DNA from: Nocardia macrotermitis
GTDB taxonomy: Bacteria; Actinomycetota; Actinomycetes; Mycobacteriales; Mycobacteriaceae
Assembly: GCF_009604405.1 (NCBI RefSeq)
Contig: NZ_WEGK01000002.1
Location: 372,001-436,000 of the forward strand
Length of the DNA stretch: 64,000 nt
Direction of reading: 5' to 3'
The notes under the pieces: generated by a model
Databases searched by the model: none
What the model was told of the DNA's origin: nothing
What the model saw: only the letters and a program-made list of their open reading frames with translations
Part shown: one piece after another, positions 8,465-16,786 of the stretch
Layout: every line of letters starts with the position of its first letter
How positions within the stretch are numbered: the stretch's first letter is position 1
Translations under genes and position numbers: made by a program

Positions 8465-10321
8465 TCACCCGAAACGGAAACCGAACAGGCCACCCTCGAC
8501 ATACTCATCGGTCAAGATGGGAGGCACGATGTAAGGATCGGGTTCGAAGCCGAGATTCCGTGCTTTCGAAAGGTCGTCGTCGTTCAATGTGACGATGTAC
8601 TGCATGTTCTCTGCTTCGGTTCGGGCAGCCGCCATTTCGAGCGCTCGGGTGAGTTGGCGATCGTCTACTCCGTCGAACATATGGCTGTCGTGGACGAGGA
8701 AATCCGGACCACGCCCGGCGCGATGTGCGATGAGGGCCAGTGTGAAGTCGAAACAGAAGATCAGCATCCTGTTGATCCCCTGACTGTCGTCGCTATTGAT
8801 CTTCGGGGTGATCTTCAGGCTGCTGCGCCCGGCTTCGACGGCCAGATATGCGGGCCGATCTTCCCCGTACAACTCGCTTACCAATTTATTGAACAGTACC
8901 GATGCTTCGTTGATGCGAGGCTGACGTTCGTTGAGGTCCTGATCCACCTGTCGAGCGAGCTCGATTCGTGCAGAATCGATTTCGCGGCTCGTCGACTCCA
9001 CGGTCTGTGCCGCCGCGAGGCGATTTTCGAGTGCTCCCAGCGTTGCCTCCTCTTGGGCGAATGCCTTTTGGAGGGTCGTCAGGGCCTCCAGTGCACCACC
9101 TTCGCTGAGCTCACGCAGGAGGAAACTCTGCTCTTCTCCGAGCCGGGCGCGCTCGGTCTTTCGATGCTCGAGCGCGGCGCGGGTGGACTCGATCTCTTCC
9201 TCCAAGTAAATTCGTCGATTCTGTACGACTGCTGAATGGAAATCCCGCACATCCTCGAAGCGGCGCAGCGTCTGATCCGGTAGCGCGATCCCCAGTTCTT
9301 GGTAGACGGGTTCCAGATAACGAACTTCGGGATCGATCGCTTCGGCTACCGCTCGCTCCAGATGATCCAGATTGCGCTGATCGATCGCATCTTCGGTGTG
9401 CAGTTGCTGAATCCTGCGCGCCAGCTCGTCGGCGCGGATCTTGAGCGCCTCGTACTGTGGAACCACGCGGAAACTGTTCATCTGACGCTCGAGGTCGGAG
9501 ATCTTGGAACGCTGCACAGCGATCTCGCCGCGCAGATCCGATGCCCGCCCGACCACTTTTCCCCATACCGGATCATCGACGACTTTCTTGAGCTGGTCTC
9601 GGGTGGCTCGGCGAGCGGCGATGTCCTGATATTTTGCGGCGAGCGTGGAATCCAGCCCCAGCAGATAGGCAAGGTTGGGTGTCGCTTGAGCTTCCGGCTG
9701 ACGTGCGAAGGTTCGGGTGGCTTCATTGAATCCGTGATCGCCGACCTTGCGAATCAGGAAAGACAGTAATGTCCGGCCGGATACGCCCGGATATTCGCCG
9801 CGCAGTCCGAAAAGCTGCCGTTCGATCATGTGCTGCCAGTCCGTGACCGGTACTGTTCGCGGAGATGCAAGGGTTTTGCCCTGCCTTTGACTCCCCGGGA
9901 CGGCGTACGGAAAGTGGAATTCCTCCTGGTGCGTGGTGGGAGATTTCTCCGTGGCCCGGCCCAACCTACTTATTCTGCCGTCGCCTGATGCTCCGCCATC
10001 GGGTAGGAGGCCGGGATTCAGAGTAACGCTCTGGGGATTGCTGCCAGACCTGGAAATGACGAGTGGGCCGGTGAGTGTCGGCCAGTCCATATCCAGAGAA
10101 AAAACGATCCGCCGCAATTCTTTCCGGGCGACGAGATGTCTGCGGTCTGCCCGCGCACCCAAGAGAAAGTGGAGAAGCTCAATCGTGCTGGACTTGCCGG
10201 TGCCGTTTCGGCTGTCGGTCGCGCTGGAATCGGAAGTCGATTTCGCAACGACAAGATTGAGTCCGTCCCGGAATTCCAAGGTCTTGAATCGATCATCGTC
10301 CGCGCTCAGCCTACGTAACAT
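8465..10321 (-). CDS. ABC-three-component system ATPase, DUF2326 (Rad50/SMC-like)
   Basis: A 618-residue SMC-type ATPase of the ABC-3C group. The P-loop RNGTGKSS is at about 38-45. A long charged, coiled-coil middle runs from about 265 to 480. The DUF2326 C-terminal half carries the Walker B-like segment FLVHDSHMFDGVDDRQ near 540. ABC-3C systems are proposed conflict (anti-phage or anti-plasmid) systems in which an SMC-like ATPase controls an effector carried by a partner. It is the third gene of a tight minus-strand operon: its ATG overlaps the end of the middle-component gene by 11 nt. The first glycine of the Walker A motif is not conserved, but the NGTGKSS core is. Confidence 0.85.
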   Translation of the reverse strand: MLRRLSADDDRFKTLEFRDGLNLVVAKSTSDSSATDSRNGTGKSSTIELLHFLLGARADRRHLVARKELRRIVFSLDMDWPTLTGPLVISRSGSNPQSVTLNPGLLPDGGASGDGRISRLGRATEKSPTTHQEEFHFPYAVPGSQRQGKTLASPRTVPVTDWQHMIERQLFGLRGEYPGVSGRTLLSFLIRKVGDHGFNEATRTFARQPEAQATPNLAYLLGLDSTLAAKYQDIAARRATRDQLKKVVDDPVWGKVVGRASDLRGEIAVQRSKISDLERQMNSFRVVPQYEALKIRADELARRIQQLHTEDAIDQRNLDHLERAVAEAIDPEVRYLEPVYQELGIALPDQTLRRFEDVRDFHSAVVQNRRIYLEEEIESTRAALEHRKTERARLGEEQSFLLRELSEGGALEALTTLQKAFAQEEATLGALENRLAAAQTVESTSREIDSARIELARQVDQDLNERQPRINEASVLFNKLVSELYGEDRPAYLAVEAGRSSLKITPKINSDDSQGINRMLIFCFDFTLALIAHRAGRGPDFLVHDSHMFDGVDDRQLTRALEMAAARTEAENMQYIVTLNDDDLSKARNLGFEPDPYIVPPILTDEYVEGGLFGFRFG

Positions 10322-10565
10322 CAGCGGGCCTCCGAACCAGAAGATCGTCGGCGAACTCGACCGAACCGAGCGCGTAGAGCGTATCGAGTGCCAGTACGAA
10401 CCAACCGAATGAGATCGGTGCCGGATGTCCGTTGGCCTTGCGCCATTCTCGTAGCTTTGTCCAGACCTGACTGACCGTGCGGGGCTGGTCCAGCTGCATG
10501 GCGATCTGTGCCCCGACAGCCAGCAGCGAGCGATCCGGTGCGATGCCTTTCGTGGGGGTGATCAA
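10311..10565 (-). CDS. ABC-three-component system middle component (MC6-like)
   Basis: An 84-residue protein matching my recollection of the short ABC-3C middle components found with DUF2326 ATPases: an N-terminal TPTKGIAPDRSLLAVGA segment, a helix around QVWTKLREWR, and the C-terminal SFGWFVLALDTLYALGSV. The start is TTG at 10565; the TTGA sequence also provides the TGA stop of the preceding effector gene, giving the usual 4-nt coupling overlap. A longer in-frame extension to 10721 lies wholly inside the effector gene and was discarded. It should act as the adaptor between effector and ATPase. Confidence 0.8.
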   Translation of the reverse strand: MITPTKGIAPDRSLLAVGAQIAMQLDQPRTVSQVWTKLREWRKANGHPAPISFGWFVLALDTLYALGSVEFADDLLVRRPADVT

Positions 10566-11533
10566 GTGGCACCTCCGCTCGGATATGTCGGGCGCCAGCC
10601 GGGCGGCGGTACGTCGAAAATATCGCACTCGTCGAAAAAGTAGGCCAGAACTGCCTTGGCCGCAGCGCCCCGGCTGGGCCGGGGGCGTTCCTGGCCCAGC
10701 ACGTAGCCCTCCATCTCCCACAGGATCTCGTCGGTGTCGTCGCCATGCATGCTACGCATTGCGTGGTAGTACGCGCGGAAGGCCGCTGCGGCCTCGTCGC
10801 GCTCACGCGGGTCGAGCAGTCCGCGGTAGTACTCGTCGACGAGATATGAGTACGGTCGGCCGGATTGCAGTGTCTCCCGGGCATCCTGCGACAATTTATT
10901 GAAATCAACCTTGTAAACCGTGGGGATCGGGATCGAGCCAACGATCGCGTCCGGTCGTCGATTCTCGGCAAGGTGCGTCAATAGTGGTTCGATATCGGCC
11001 AGTCCTATGGCGTAGACCACAGGATTTATCGGGATAGCCTCACCGATGAGGTGCTCCATCTGCACCCGATCCAGATAGGCGGCCTCGATCCAGAGCTTGT
11101 TCGGGCCCATCTGCTGAAAGGTGATATCGGGAAAATCTGTATGCGCATTGACCAACAGCGATGATACGACCGGATGGATACCGCCGCGTCTGTCGTTGTG
11201 TACGAACACAAAAGTATCGAACTGCTCCGGACGGTGCATGATTGCGCTCGACACATCACTGTGAAATTTGGCGCGGACTTTCCCTATATCGAAGGTCTCC
11301 GGTGCATAGCATGCGTATAGACGACGGACACCGGTACGTAGGCCGTCGGCCCCGAGGTCACCGAGCTGGCCGTGCGTTCGAACCTGCATGTAGTCGCCAT
11401 GGCGCAACTCCATCAGCTGGTGAAAGAGGTTTTCGAATTCAGCACCGGATTTCGTCTCGAGCAAGCATCGAAGTTTCTCCTGCGCATACTGCCGCTGCTG
11501 TGGCAGCAATGCCTCTCGTTCGTAGAGTCCCAC
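10562..11533 (-). CDS. ABC-three-component system effector/C-terminal-domain protein
   Basis: A 323-residue protein heading the ABC-3C operon. The C-terminal part (about 160-320) looks like the conserved ABC-3C C-terminal domain that docks on the middle component. The N-terminal 120 residues look like a restriction-endonuclease-like fold: FENLFHQLM, then GDLGADG, then a strand reading LYACYAPE. The last strand has no lysine at the usual catalytic place, so the nuclease call is tentative. GTG at 11533 was chosen because GGGGAGG lies 9 nt upstream; the preceding in-frame TTG at 11554 lacks such a site. It is followed by TTG-started middle component with a 4-nt overlap. Confidence 0.75.
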   Translation of the reverse strand: MGLYEREALLPQQRQYAQEKLRCLLETKSGAEFENLFHQLMELRHGDYMQVRTHGQLGDLGADGLRTGVRRLYACYAPETFDIGKVRAKFHSDVSSAIMHRPEQFDTFVFVHNDRRGGIHPVVSSLLVNAHTDFPDITFQQMGPNKLWIEAAYLDRVQMEHLIGEAIPINPVVYAIGLADIEPLLTHLAENRRPDAIVGSIPIPTVYKVDFNKLSQDARETLQSGRPYSYLVDEYYRGLLDPRERDEAAAAFRAYYHAMRSMHGDDTDEILWEMEGYVLGQERPRPSRGAAAKAVLAYFFDECDIFDVPPPGWRPTYPSGGAT

Positions 11534-11805
11534 CCGGTTCTGCCTCCCCTGCAAGGTCTTTCAGCACATGTTGCCACAGTGTGCAGAGCGAGTGCACCTC
11601 TTCCGAGCCGATCGGCGCCTGGGGGGCGTTGCTCGGGCCGGCCAGCACCAATATCACCAGGTCCTGTCCCGGTACCCACCGTGTGGTGGGTCGGTCATCA
11701 CATCACAGGCGTTGGACCACTTCCTGTTTCCACGCCAGAGGTCGTGGTGAATCCGGCAGGCCGTTCGCGGGGTCTGTGAATCGCCACCCGTTCGACTGAC
11801 GGATG

Positions 11806-12006
11806 TCAAAGCCCGTCTTCGGTGGTCAAGAGGTATGCGGACTCCAGATGGACGGTGCACTCGTCGGGTAGATGTGTGCGGTGGATATCGATGAGCTCGC
11901 GGGCACGAGCCATGGTCAGCCCGATCACGTGGACGTGACACATGAATTCGGCGAGTGCACCGTCGGCGTGGACGAATACCTTGTGCTGCACGGGATTCGA
12001 TCGCAT
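11806..12006 (-). CDS. Small hypothetical protein (66 aa)
   Basis: A 66-residue, mildly acidic protein rich in His (HADG, HVHVIG, HRTHLP, HLESAY) with no membrane segment and no recognised domain. Its ATG directly follows the TGA of the 83-residue gene with no spacer, which supports a two-gene unit. The reading frame has residue usage like that of a real protein, but no homology can be claimed. The 272 bases between its stop and the ABC-3C effector start hold no gene that I can support and probably contain that operon's promoter. Confidence 0.5.
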   Translation of the reverse strand: MRSNPVQHKVFVHADGALAEFMCHVHVIGLTMARARELIDIHRTHLPDECTVHLESAYLLTTEDGL

Positions 12007-12258
12007 TCAGTCGCTCCGATTGGGTGAGCTGCCTGTTGCTCGGTGGTCGGGCCACTGCCACAACCGAGCACACGGCAGCAGCGGCAGATCCGGTCGGACA
12101 TCGGCGTCGACGGTCACGGTCAGCTCGAGCCCTGTGTGCCTCAACCGGTCGGCCACGTTCCGAGCCTGCTCGGCGGATGCGCGGTATTCCGCTGTGAGGG
12201 AACCGGATTCGATCCGAATGCGCTTGAGGGGCCCTGGCGGATCGGTCGCTTCGGACAT
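12007..12258 (-). CDS. Small hypothetical protein (83 aa)
   Basis: An 83-residue protein with a beta-strand-rich first half (KRIRIESGSLTAEYRAS), a helix near AEQARNVADRLR and a Pro/Arg-rich tail. No family is recognised. The ATG at 12258 was chosen over upstream in-frame codons because the extension is Arg/Ser-rich and shadow-like. The stop codon is immediately followed by the ATG of the 66-residue gene, suggesting co-translation. Confidence is moderate only because the pair is short. Confidence 0.5.
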   Translation of the reverse strand: MSEATDPPGPLKRIRIESGSLTAEYRASAEQARNVADRLRHTGLELTVTVDADVRPDLPLLPCARLWQWPDHRATGSSPNRSD

Positions 12259-12573
12259 GATCGGCACTTTCCGATAGGAGGATCCGGGAGGCACTCGGCG
12301 GCAAGGGCTTTCGCCACCCCGCCCGGCCGCTCCGAGCCGGGTGCGTCGCTGCGGAGAACGACGTCGGCTTGCCGCCGAGTACCTGATCAACTCTGCTGGA
12401 CGGAGTAGGGGCGTAGCGATCGTGTAGAGGTGGGGTATTGGTGGCGCAATGTGAGCGTTTGCCCGGATCAGGGCGCGGCATTCGACGTTCGGCGGTCCGC
12501 GGTTACGACAGACGGAAGCAGAATCAGTGATGCTTCAAGGAGAGGGAGCCCCGGAGTGGTTGACGCGCGGACT
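12259..12573. other. Intergenic stretch with no supported gene
   Basis: 315 bases between the 83-residue hypothetical gene and the end of the 2H phosphoesterase gene. No frame on either strand looks coding, and I see no tRNA or strong hairpin. It probably carries the promoter of the small two-gene unit. Confidence 0.5.
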
Positions 12574-13185
12574 CTATCGATTGATGTTGCTGCCGAGAGG
12601 AATTCGGGACCCTGTGGTCCAGGAATAAGCGTGTAGATGGCGTTCCAACAGGACTAGCTCGGCTTCTGCGATCACTACACCGACCTCAGCGATTGCCTCA
12701 TTCATCCTGTCGGCGATCGAGCTTGCGTCGACCGACATGTCCGTGGCGATCGGATATGCGATCGTGATGTGTGGCGCAGCGTGAGAATCCTTGAATGATG
12801 CTGCGGGGTACACGGATAACGTCGCCGCGCGCAGGATTCCGCTCAGTTCTCGGATGCGGTTGGACGACTCGAACGTGAACGCCAACGCGCCGTGCAGGTT
12901 GGTCACCCCAGCGATCCGAACGGTGAACGGCGTTCGGTCACGACATGCGTGCTGGGCTGCTCGGGCGATCGAATCGAGTTGCTGCGCACTGCACTTTTCG
13001 GGTCGCGCGATTCGGTCCAGGGTCAAATGCAGGCCGGTGACAGGTACCGGGGCAAAGTCGGTGACCGGGATCGTTTGCTGGACGGCTGTGGCCATGGCGT
13101 GGAGCGCGGGCGCATGCCCGAAGGTCAGGAACCAGTAGTGCCCGAGTATGCCTGGACGCCGGTCATATGAATCATCGGTGGTCAT
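12574..13185 (-). CDS. 2H phosphoesterase superfamily protein (2'-5' RNA ligase / cyclic phosphodiesterase-like)
   Basis: A 203-residue protein with the two hallmark catalytic motifs of the 2H superfamily: HLTL at residues 53-56 and HITI at 139-142, spaced as expected for a single bilobed domain. 2H enzymes hydrolyse or ligate 2',3'-cyclic and 2'-5' phosphodiester bonds in RNA or cyclic nucleotides, and phage and host versions are known to degrade immune signals. The ATG at 13185 forms a 4-nt ATGA overlap with the stop of the upstream TPR regulator gene, so the pair is coupled. The substrate is unknown. Confidence 0.78.
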   Translation of the reverse strand: MTTDDSYDRRPGILGHYWFLTFGHAPALHAMATAVQQTIPVTDFAPVPVTGLHLTLDRIARPEKCSAQQLDSIARAAQHACRDRTPFTVRIAGVTNLHGALAFTFESSNRIRELSGILRAATLSVYPAASFKDSHAAPHITIAYPIATDMSVDASSIADRMNEAIAEVGVVIAEAELVLLERHLHAYSWTTGSRIPLGSNINR

Positions 13186-14567
13186 CGTGGGTTTGCTGCA
13201 CTTGCCAGTGCGTCTCGGACCTCGGCGACCGGTGTCGTGGATCCCCATCGTGCCTCTGCGGCGCGAATGAACTCCGTTGCTCGCCGTTGCATCTGAATCC
13301 CCGGCCTACCTGGTGTCAAGGCCAGTGCGTCCAGCATGATGTCGGTAGCCATATCCAGGTCCGGTCCCTCGGACAGGAGGTGTGAGCGGGCCGAGTCGAT
13401 CATCACCAGCGAGCGCCCCCACGGTGAATTCGTGCCATTCATCTCCGGCAGCGCGAGCGCCACATAATGCTCGACTCGATCCGGCATCGCGAGCGAAAGA
13501 TACGCTGTCGCAGCATTACCGGCCGCCTGCGCTGGACTATAGGAATCGAGCGAGATACTCGACGGCACCCCGTCCGGCGCTGGGCCGTACGACAACAGCT
13601 CATAGGCATGAGCGACCGCTCGATGCACACCGCCGACATTCCCCAGCTTCCCTGAAGCCCTTGCGGCGCAGTTCACCGCGAGCCGCACGGCCTGCGGTCC
13701 GTCCTGGGCGACCGCGAGCCCTTGCTCCGCGTAACGAAGCGCATCGTCGTATCGACCGGCGTAGTACTCGCAAAAGCTCTGGAGCCCCCGCGCCCACGCC
13801 TCGAGGTTGCGGTCTTGGGCGTGATCACCGAGATGCAGCGATTCCCGGCAGTAGGCCCGGGCGAGGGGAAACTCGCCTCGTCCGGTCGCGATATATCCGA
13901 GTAGACCGGAAGTGGCGCAAGCAATTTCGTACAGCTGCCGACGTTGGTCCGGGTGGCTGCACTCGTCGATCAGCTCATCGAGCCAGATGCGCTGCTGCTG
14001 GAGGTCCGGCAGCAGCGCCGTTGGATCGAGAGTTTCGTAGTGCGCGATGTTGTGCAGTGTGCTGTCACGGAGGTGCTGAATGACTTCCGGATTGATCGAT
14101 CGACTCAGCTGATGGATCCGGCGGAGCACATCGATCAGACCTCCTGTCCGCCGAGAGTCGTTGTGCTCCTCGGTTTTTCCAGGCTCACGATCGAACTCTC
14201 GGAAAGGCATCGGCGGGTCGACTGTCGAGGTGCTCTCGCCAACTGGAGATGCCGAGACAGCAGTCCTGTCCAGTGTCAGGCTCGTCGCCTCGGTAGCACC
14301 ACGATGCCTCTGCCGCCAGACGGCCTCACCCTCAGCCACGATCTGCTCGAACCGAGCCCTGTCGTCAGCGGTCGCCCACCGGTCGAGGGTCGTATCCAAG
14401 ATCCCCTGCGTACCCGACCGCAGCTTCACACCCCCAAGCCCGGTCCGCCAATTGACCACAGTTGTGGCCTCGATACCCAGCAGAGATGCGAAGTCCCGCA
14501 CCGACTTCCGCATCGCCTCCTGCAACGCAGCGGCCTCGAACCCGGTCCACGCCCGCCCTCTGACCAT
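13182..14567 (-). CDS. Helix-turn-helix regulator with TPR-like C-terminal domain
   Basis: A 461-residue actinobacterial regulator. The N-terminal helix-turn-helix (about 10-40, with SVRDFASLLGIEATTVVNW) is followed by a linker with Pro and Thr and then a long alpha-helical repeat region (about 150-450) of TPR type. Such proteins are common in Streptomyces and Nocardia; many sense a small ligand or partner protein through the TPRs. The ATG at 14567 was preferred because the conserved domain starts 5-10 residues later. It is translationally coupled to the downstream 2H phosphoesterase and sits at the edge of the large defence-like block, so it may regulate either. Confidence 0.72.
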   Translation of the reverse strand: MVRGRAWTGFEAAALQEAMRKSVRDFASLLGIEATTVVNWRTGLGGVKLRSGTQGILDTTLDRWATADDRARFEQIVAEGEAVWRQRHRGATEATSLTLDRTAVSASPVGESTSTVDPPMPFREFDREPGKTEEHNDSRRTGGLIDVLRRIHQLSRSINPEVIQHLRDSTLHNIAHYETLDPTALLPDLQQQRIWLDELIDECSHPDQRRQLYEIACATSGLLGYIATGRGEFPLARAYCRESLHLGDHAQDRNLEAWARGLQSFCEYYAGRYDDALRYAEQGLAVAQDGPQAVRLAVNCAARASGKLGNVGGVHRAVAHAYELLSYGPAPDGVPSSISLDSYSPAQAAGNAATAYLSLAMPDRVEHYVALALPEMNGTNSPWGRSLVMIDSARSHLLSEGPDLDMATDIMLDALALTPGRPGIQMQRRATEFIRAAEARWGSTTPVAEVRDALASAANPR

Positions 14568-14692
14568 GGGTCTGCCTACTCTCTGATGTTCGACTCTGGT
14601 GATAGCGCCCGTCAATGGAACGCTACCCTCAATGGAGATGGATTTTGCGGCCGAGAAGTGCGGCAGCGGGCACCCGACCGTAGGGACCAATA

Positions 14693-16786
14693 TCAGTTTG
14701 TCTTGGTGTTTTTCAGGTGTCGGCCGATGTAGCCGATGTAGATCTTGTGATCCTGGGACCAGCGGTCGAGGTAGTGCATGCGTGGGCTGATTGTACCGTT
14801 TGTGCCAATCTTGAAGTGGGCTTTCATTTCAATTTTTCCTGCAGGTGAGACCTCCAGCGGGACCGGGAAGCGTCGCTGATCACCCCACTGCTGCATGGTG
14901 GGATTCGATTCTTTAGGCCGATGCTTTTTCGCCGAGATTGCGCGGTAGCCATCGGGAGGTTGCATCAGGTAGTCGTGAACTCCTCTGGACCATGCGCCGT
15001 CGGTGCGGGCACGGATGTACCCGCGCAAGGCGAGCACTGCCTCCCAGCAGGTGCGGGCAGACGTGCAGAGCGGATCGTGGTCTGCCAAGGAGCGGCATTC
15101 CTCCGGATCGCCGGTGAACACGATGCCTTCGTGTTCGATGTCCCGGAGGAATTTCAGAAGATCGTGATAGTCGTTGGGGTATTCGGTGATTTCCGAGTCC
15201 GGCGTGAGCGAATTGGCTACCTCGAATGCCTTGACCTCTCGGAGCTTCCCGCGTAGCCAACGAGTCTCATCAGAGAGCCGCTGCCGATCCTCTTGTGCCT
15301 CACCCGCTTCGAGCTGCCACGACTGAACGTCCTCGTGAAGCTCAGCGAGCTCGTCTCTAAGCTCATCGATCTCTTCCTGCTTCTGGTTCACCAGCTGTAC
15401 TGCGGCACCGCGCAGGGCATCGCGGTCTGTGCTTTGCTCGGCCCGGTGTCTGATCGATTCGAGCTCTGCCCGGTCGATACTCGTCACGCCCAGCACCTCC
15501 ATCACGAGATGCAGTGCTTGCTGCGCAGTGCTGTCCGAAGTCTGCTTCGGAGCAGCGGCGGGGGGAATCGGCGTCTGCCCTGGAGCGAGAGGCGGGGTAT
15601 CAGGCGTTTCGATGTCGACAGCGCCGACGGGACTCTTGAGCGGTGCCGGACTTTCCGCAGTCGCCGGACGGTATGGAGTCGAGTCTTCCGGTGAAGCTGA
15701 GCTTTCGGTCAGCTCGGTGTGCTTCTCCGGTGTCGACCTTGGAAGAAGGCTTGTCAGGGCCTCATTGTTCTCAACCCGATTCAGAGTTCGGACATACTTC
15801 AAAATATCCGGAGGTAGCCTGCGCTGCATGGCATTACGGCGAGCGGTCCGGCCGAGTATCCGCTGTAGTACGTGCGTCGAAAGCTCGGTGAGTGGCCCAG
15901 TGCCGAGGTACCTGTGCTGCCGGTGGTTCCCGGGTTCCGCTGGATCGGCACCAGGGATGAAAGTCCTTATGGTCCAAGGTGATACGGCGTGTGTATCACC
16001 GAGAACATTGCGTAGTTCAGCGGTCGCAAGAGGGTCGAGCACAGCGACCTCCGCCTGCCCGACAACTTGCTGGGTCCACAGTGCGACCTTCTCGTAGAAC
16101 CGATCGAAATCCAGCCGTTCGTCGGTGCCTGCTACCACGATCAACCCGTGGCGGTCGGGATCGGTTATACGAGTGGCGAGGTCCTCCACGCTGTGTATGC
16201 CTATTTGGGCAGGCTGGGGTGTCAACTGTTGCGATTCATCCGGTCGCACGGGAAGCAGGTCGACCAGACTTGTGACAACGCGGGGTGCCTGTACCCAGTT
16301 CTTGCGACTGTTCCCAACCTCGAGAAGGAACCACCCCGTGCCGCCCTGCGCCGGGGCATAGGCGGAGAACTCGGTTGTCCATGTACCGGTGCCCGACTGC
16401 TCCTCAGTGAGTCGGAATCGCAGTAGATCTGCGTTTCCGACTGAATGACGGACAGCAACCAATGATCGGCTGCTGTCGGCTTGTGCGCCGGTCGAACTGA
16501 GATCGACAACCCAATTCTTCTGGCGCTCCAGCCATCCCTCGAACTCCCGGGTGATGATCAACAGTGACGAACTATCCGCATCGAAATGAGCGAATGACCG
16601 GTATGGCTGGTTGTCGTCGCCGGGATTCGAACGGCGAGATTTCGTAGCGAGAGCGAGGGGAGTCGGAGTCACTGGAATAACCTGTCGTGTAGTCGATTCG
16701 GATAGTAGACGCAACTTTTGCTGAAAATCCGGGGGAGTGTCGACAGAGCTGTGCAGTCCCTGACTAGCCTTCGGATGCCTTGGCAA
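14693..16786 (-). CDS. 697-residue protein of unknown function, coiled coil, coupled to the DISARM-like methylase
   Basis: Not recognised. About 697 residues in three parts: an N-terminal mixed alpha/beta region (about 40-330), a Pro/Thr/Ser-rich linker (about 360-440), a strongly charged coiled coil (about 460-530, E/L-rich), and a compact C-terminal domain (about 560-697) ending in a strand-rich segment with KIYIGYIGRHLKNT. The only early start is TTG at 16786, which overlaps the end of the giant methylase gene by 23 nt; the start is therefore uncertain, but the overlap argues for a shared transcript. It is the last gene of the minus-strand DrmD/methylase arm and could be a DNA-binding or nuclease partner. 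Confidence 0.65.
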   Translation of the reverse strand: MPRHPKASQGLHSSVDTPPDFQQKLRLLSESTTRQVIPVTPTPLALATKSRRSNPGDDNQPYRSFAHFDADSSSLLIITREFEGWLERQKNWVVDLSSTGAQADSSRSLVAVRHSVGNADLLRFRLTEEQSGTGTWTTEFSAYAPAQGGTGWFLLEVGNSRKNWVQAPRVVTSLVDLLPVRPDESQQLTPQPAQIGIHSVEDLATRITDPDRHGLIVVAGTDERLDFDRFYEKVALWTQQVVGQAEVAVLDPLATAELRNVLGDTHAVSPWTIRTFIPGADPAEPGNHRQHRYLGTGPLTELSTHVLQRILGRTARRNAMQRRLPPDILKYVRTLNRVENNEALTSLLPRSTPEKHTELTESSASPEDSTPYRPATAESPAPLKSPVGAVDIETPDTPPLAPGQTPIPPAAAPKQTSDSTAQQALHLVMEVLGVTSIDRAELESIRHRAEQSTDRDALRGAAVQLVNQKQEEIDELRDELAELHEDVQSWQLEAGEAQEDRQRLSDETRWLRGKLREVKAFEVANSLTPDSEITEYPNDYHDLLKFLRDIEHEGIVFTGDPEECRSLADHDPLCTSARTCWEAVLALRGYIRARTDGAWSRGVHDYLMQPPDGYRAISAKKHRPKESNPTMQQWGDQRRFPVPLEVSPAGKIEMKAHFKIGTNGTISPRMHYLDRWSQDHKIYIGYIGRHLKNTKTN

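Noticed and set aside
7616..9235. 539-codon open frame on the plus strand
   Set aside because: Antisense shadow over dapA and the DUF2326 ATPase, with no domain.
11654..12481. 275-codon open frame on the minus strand
   Set aside because: Arg/Pro/Ser-rich shadow overlapping the two small hypothetical genes in another frame; no start context.
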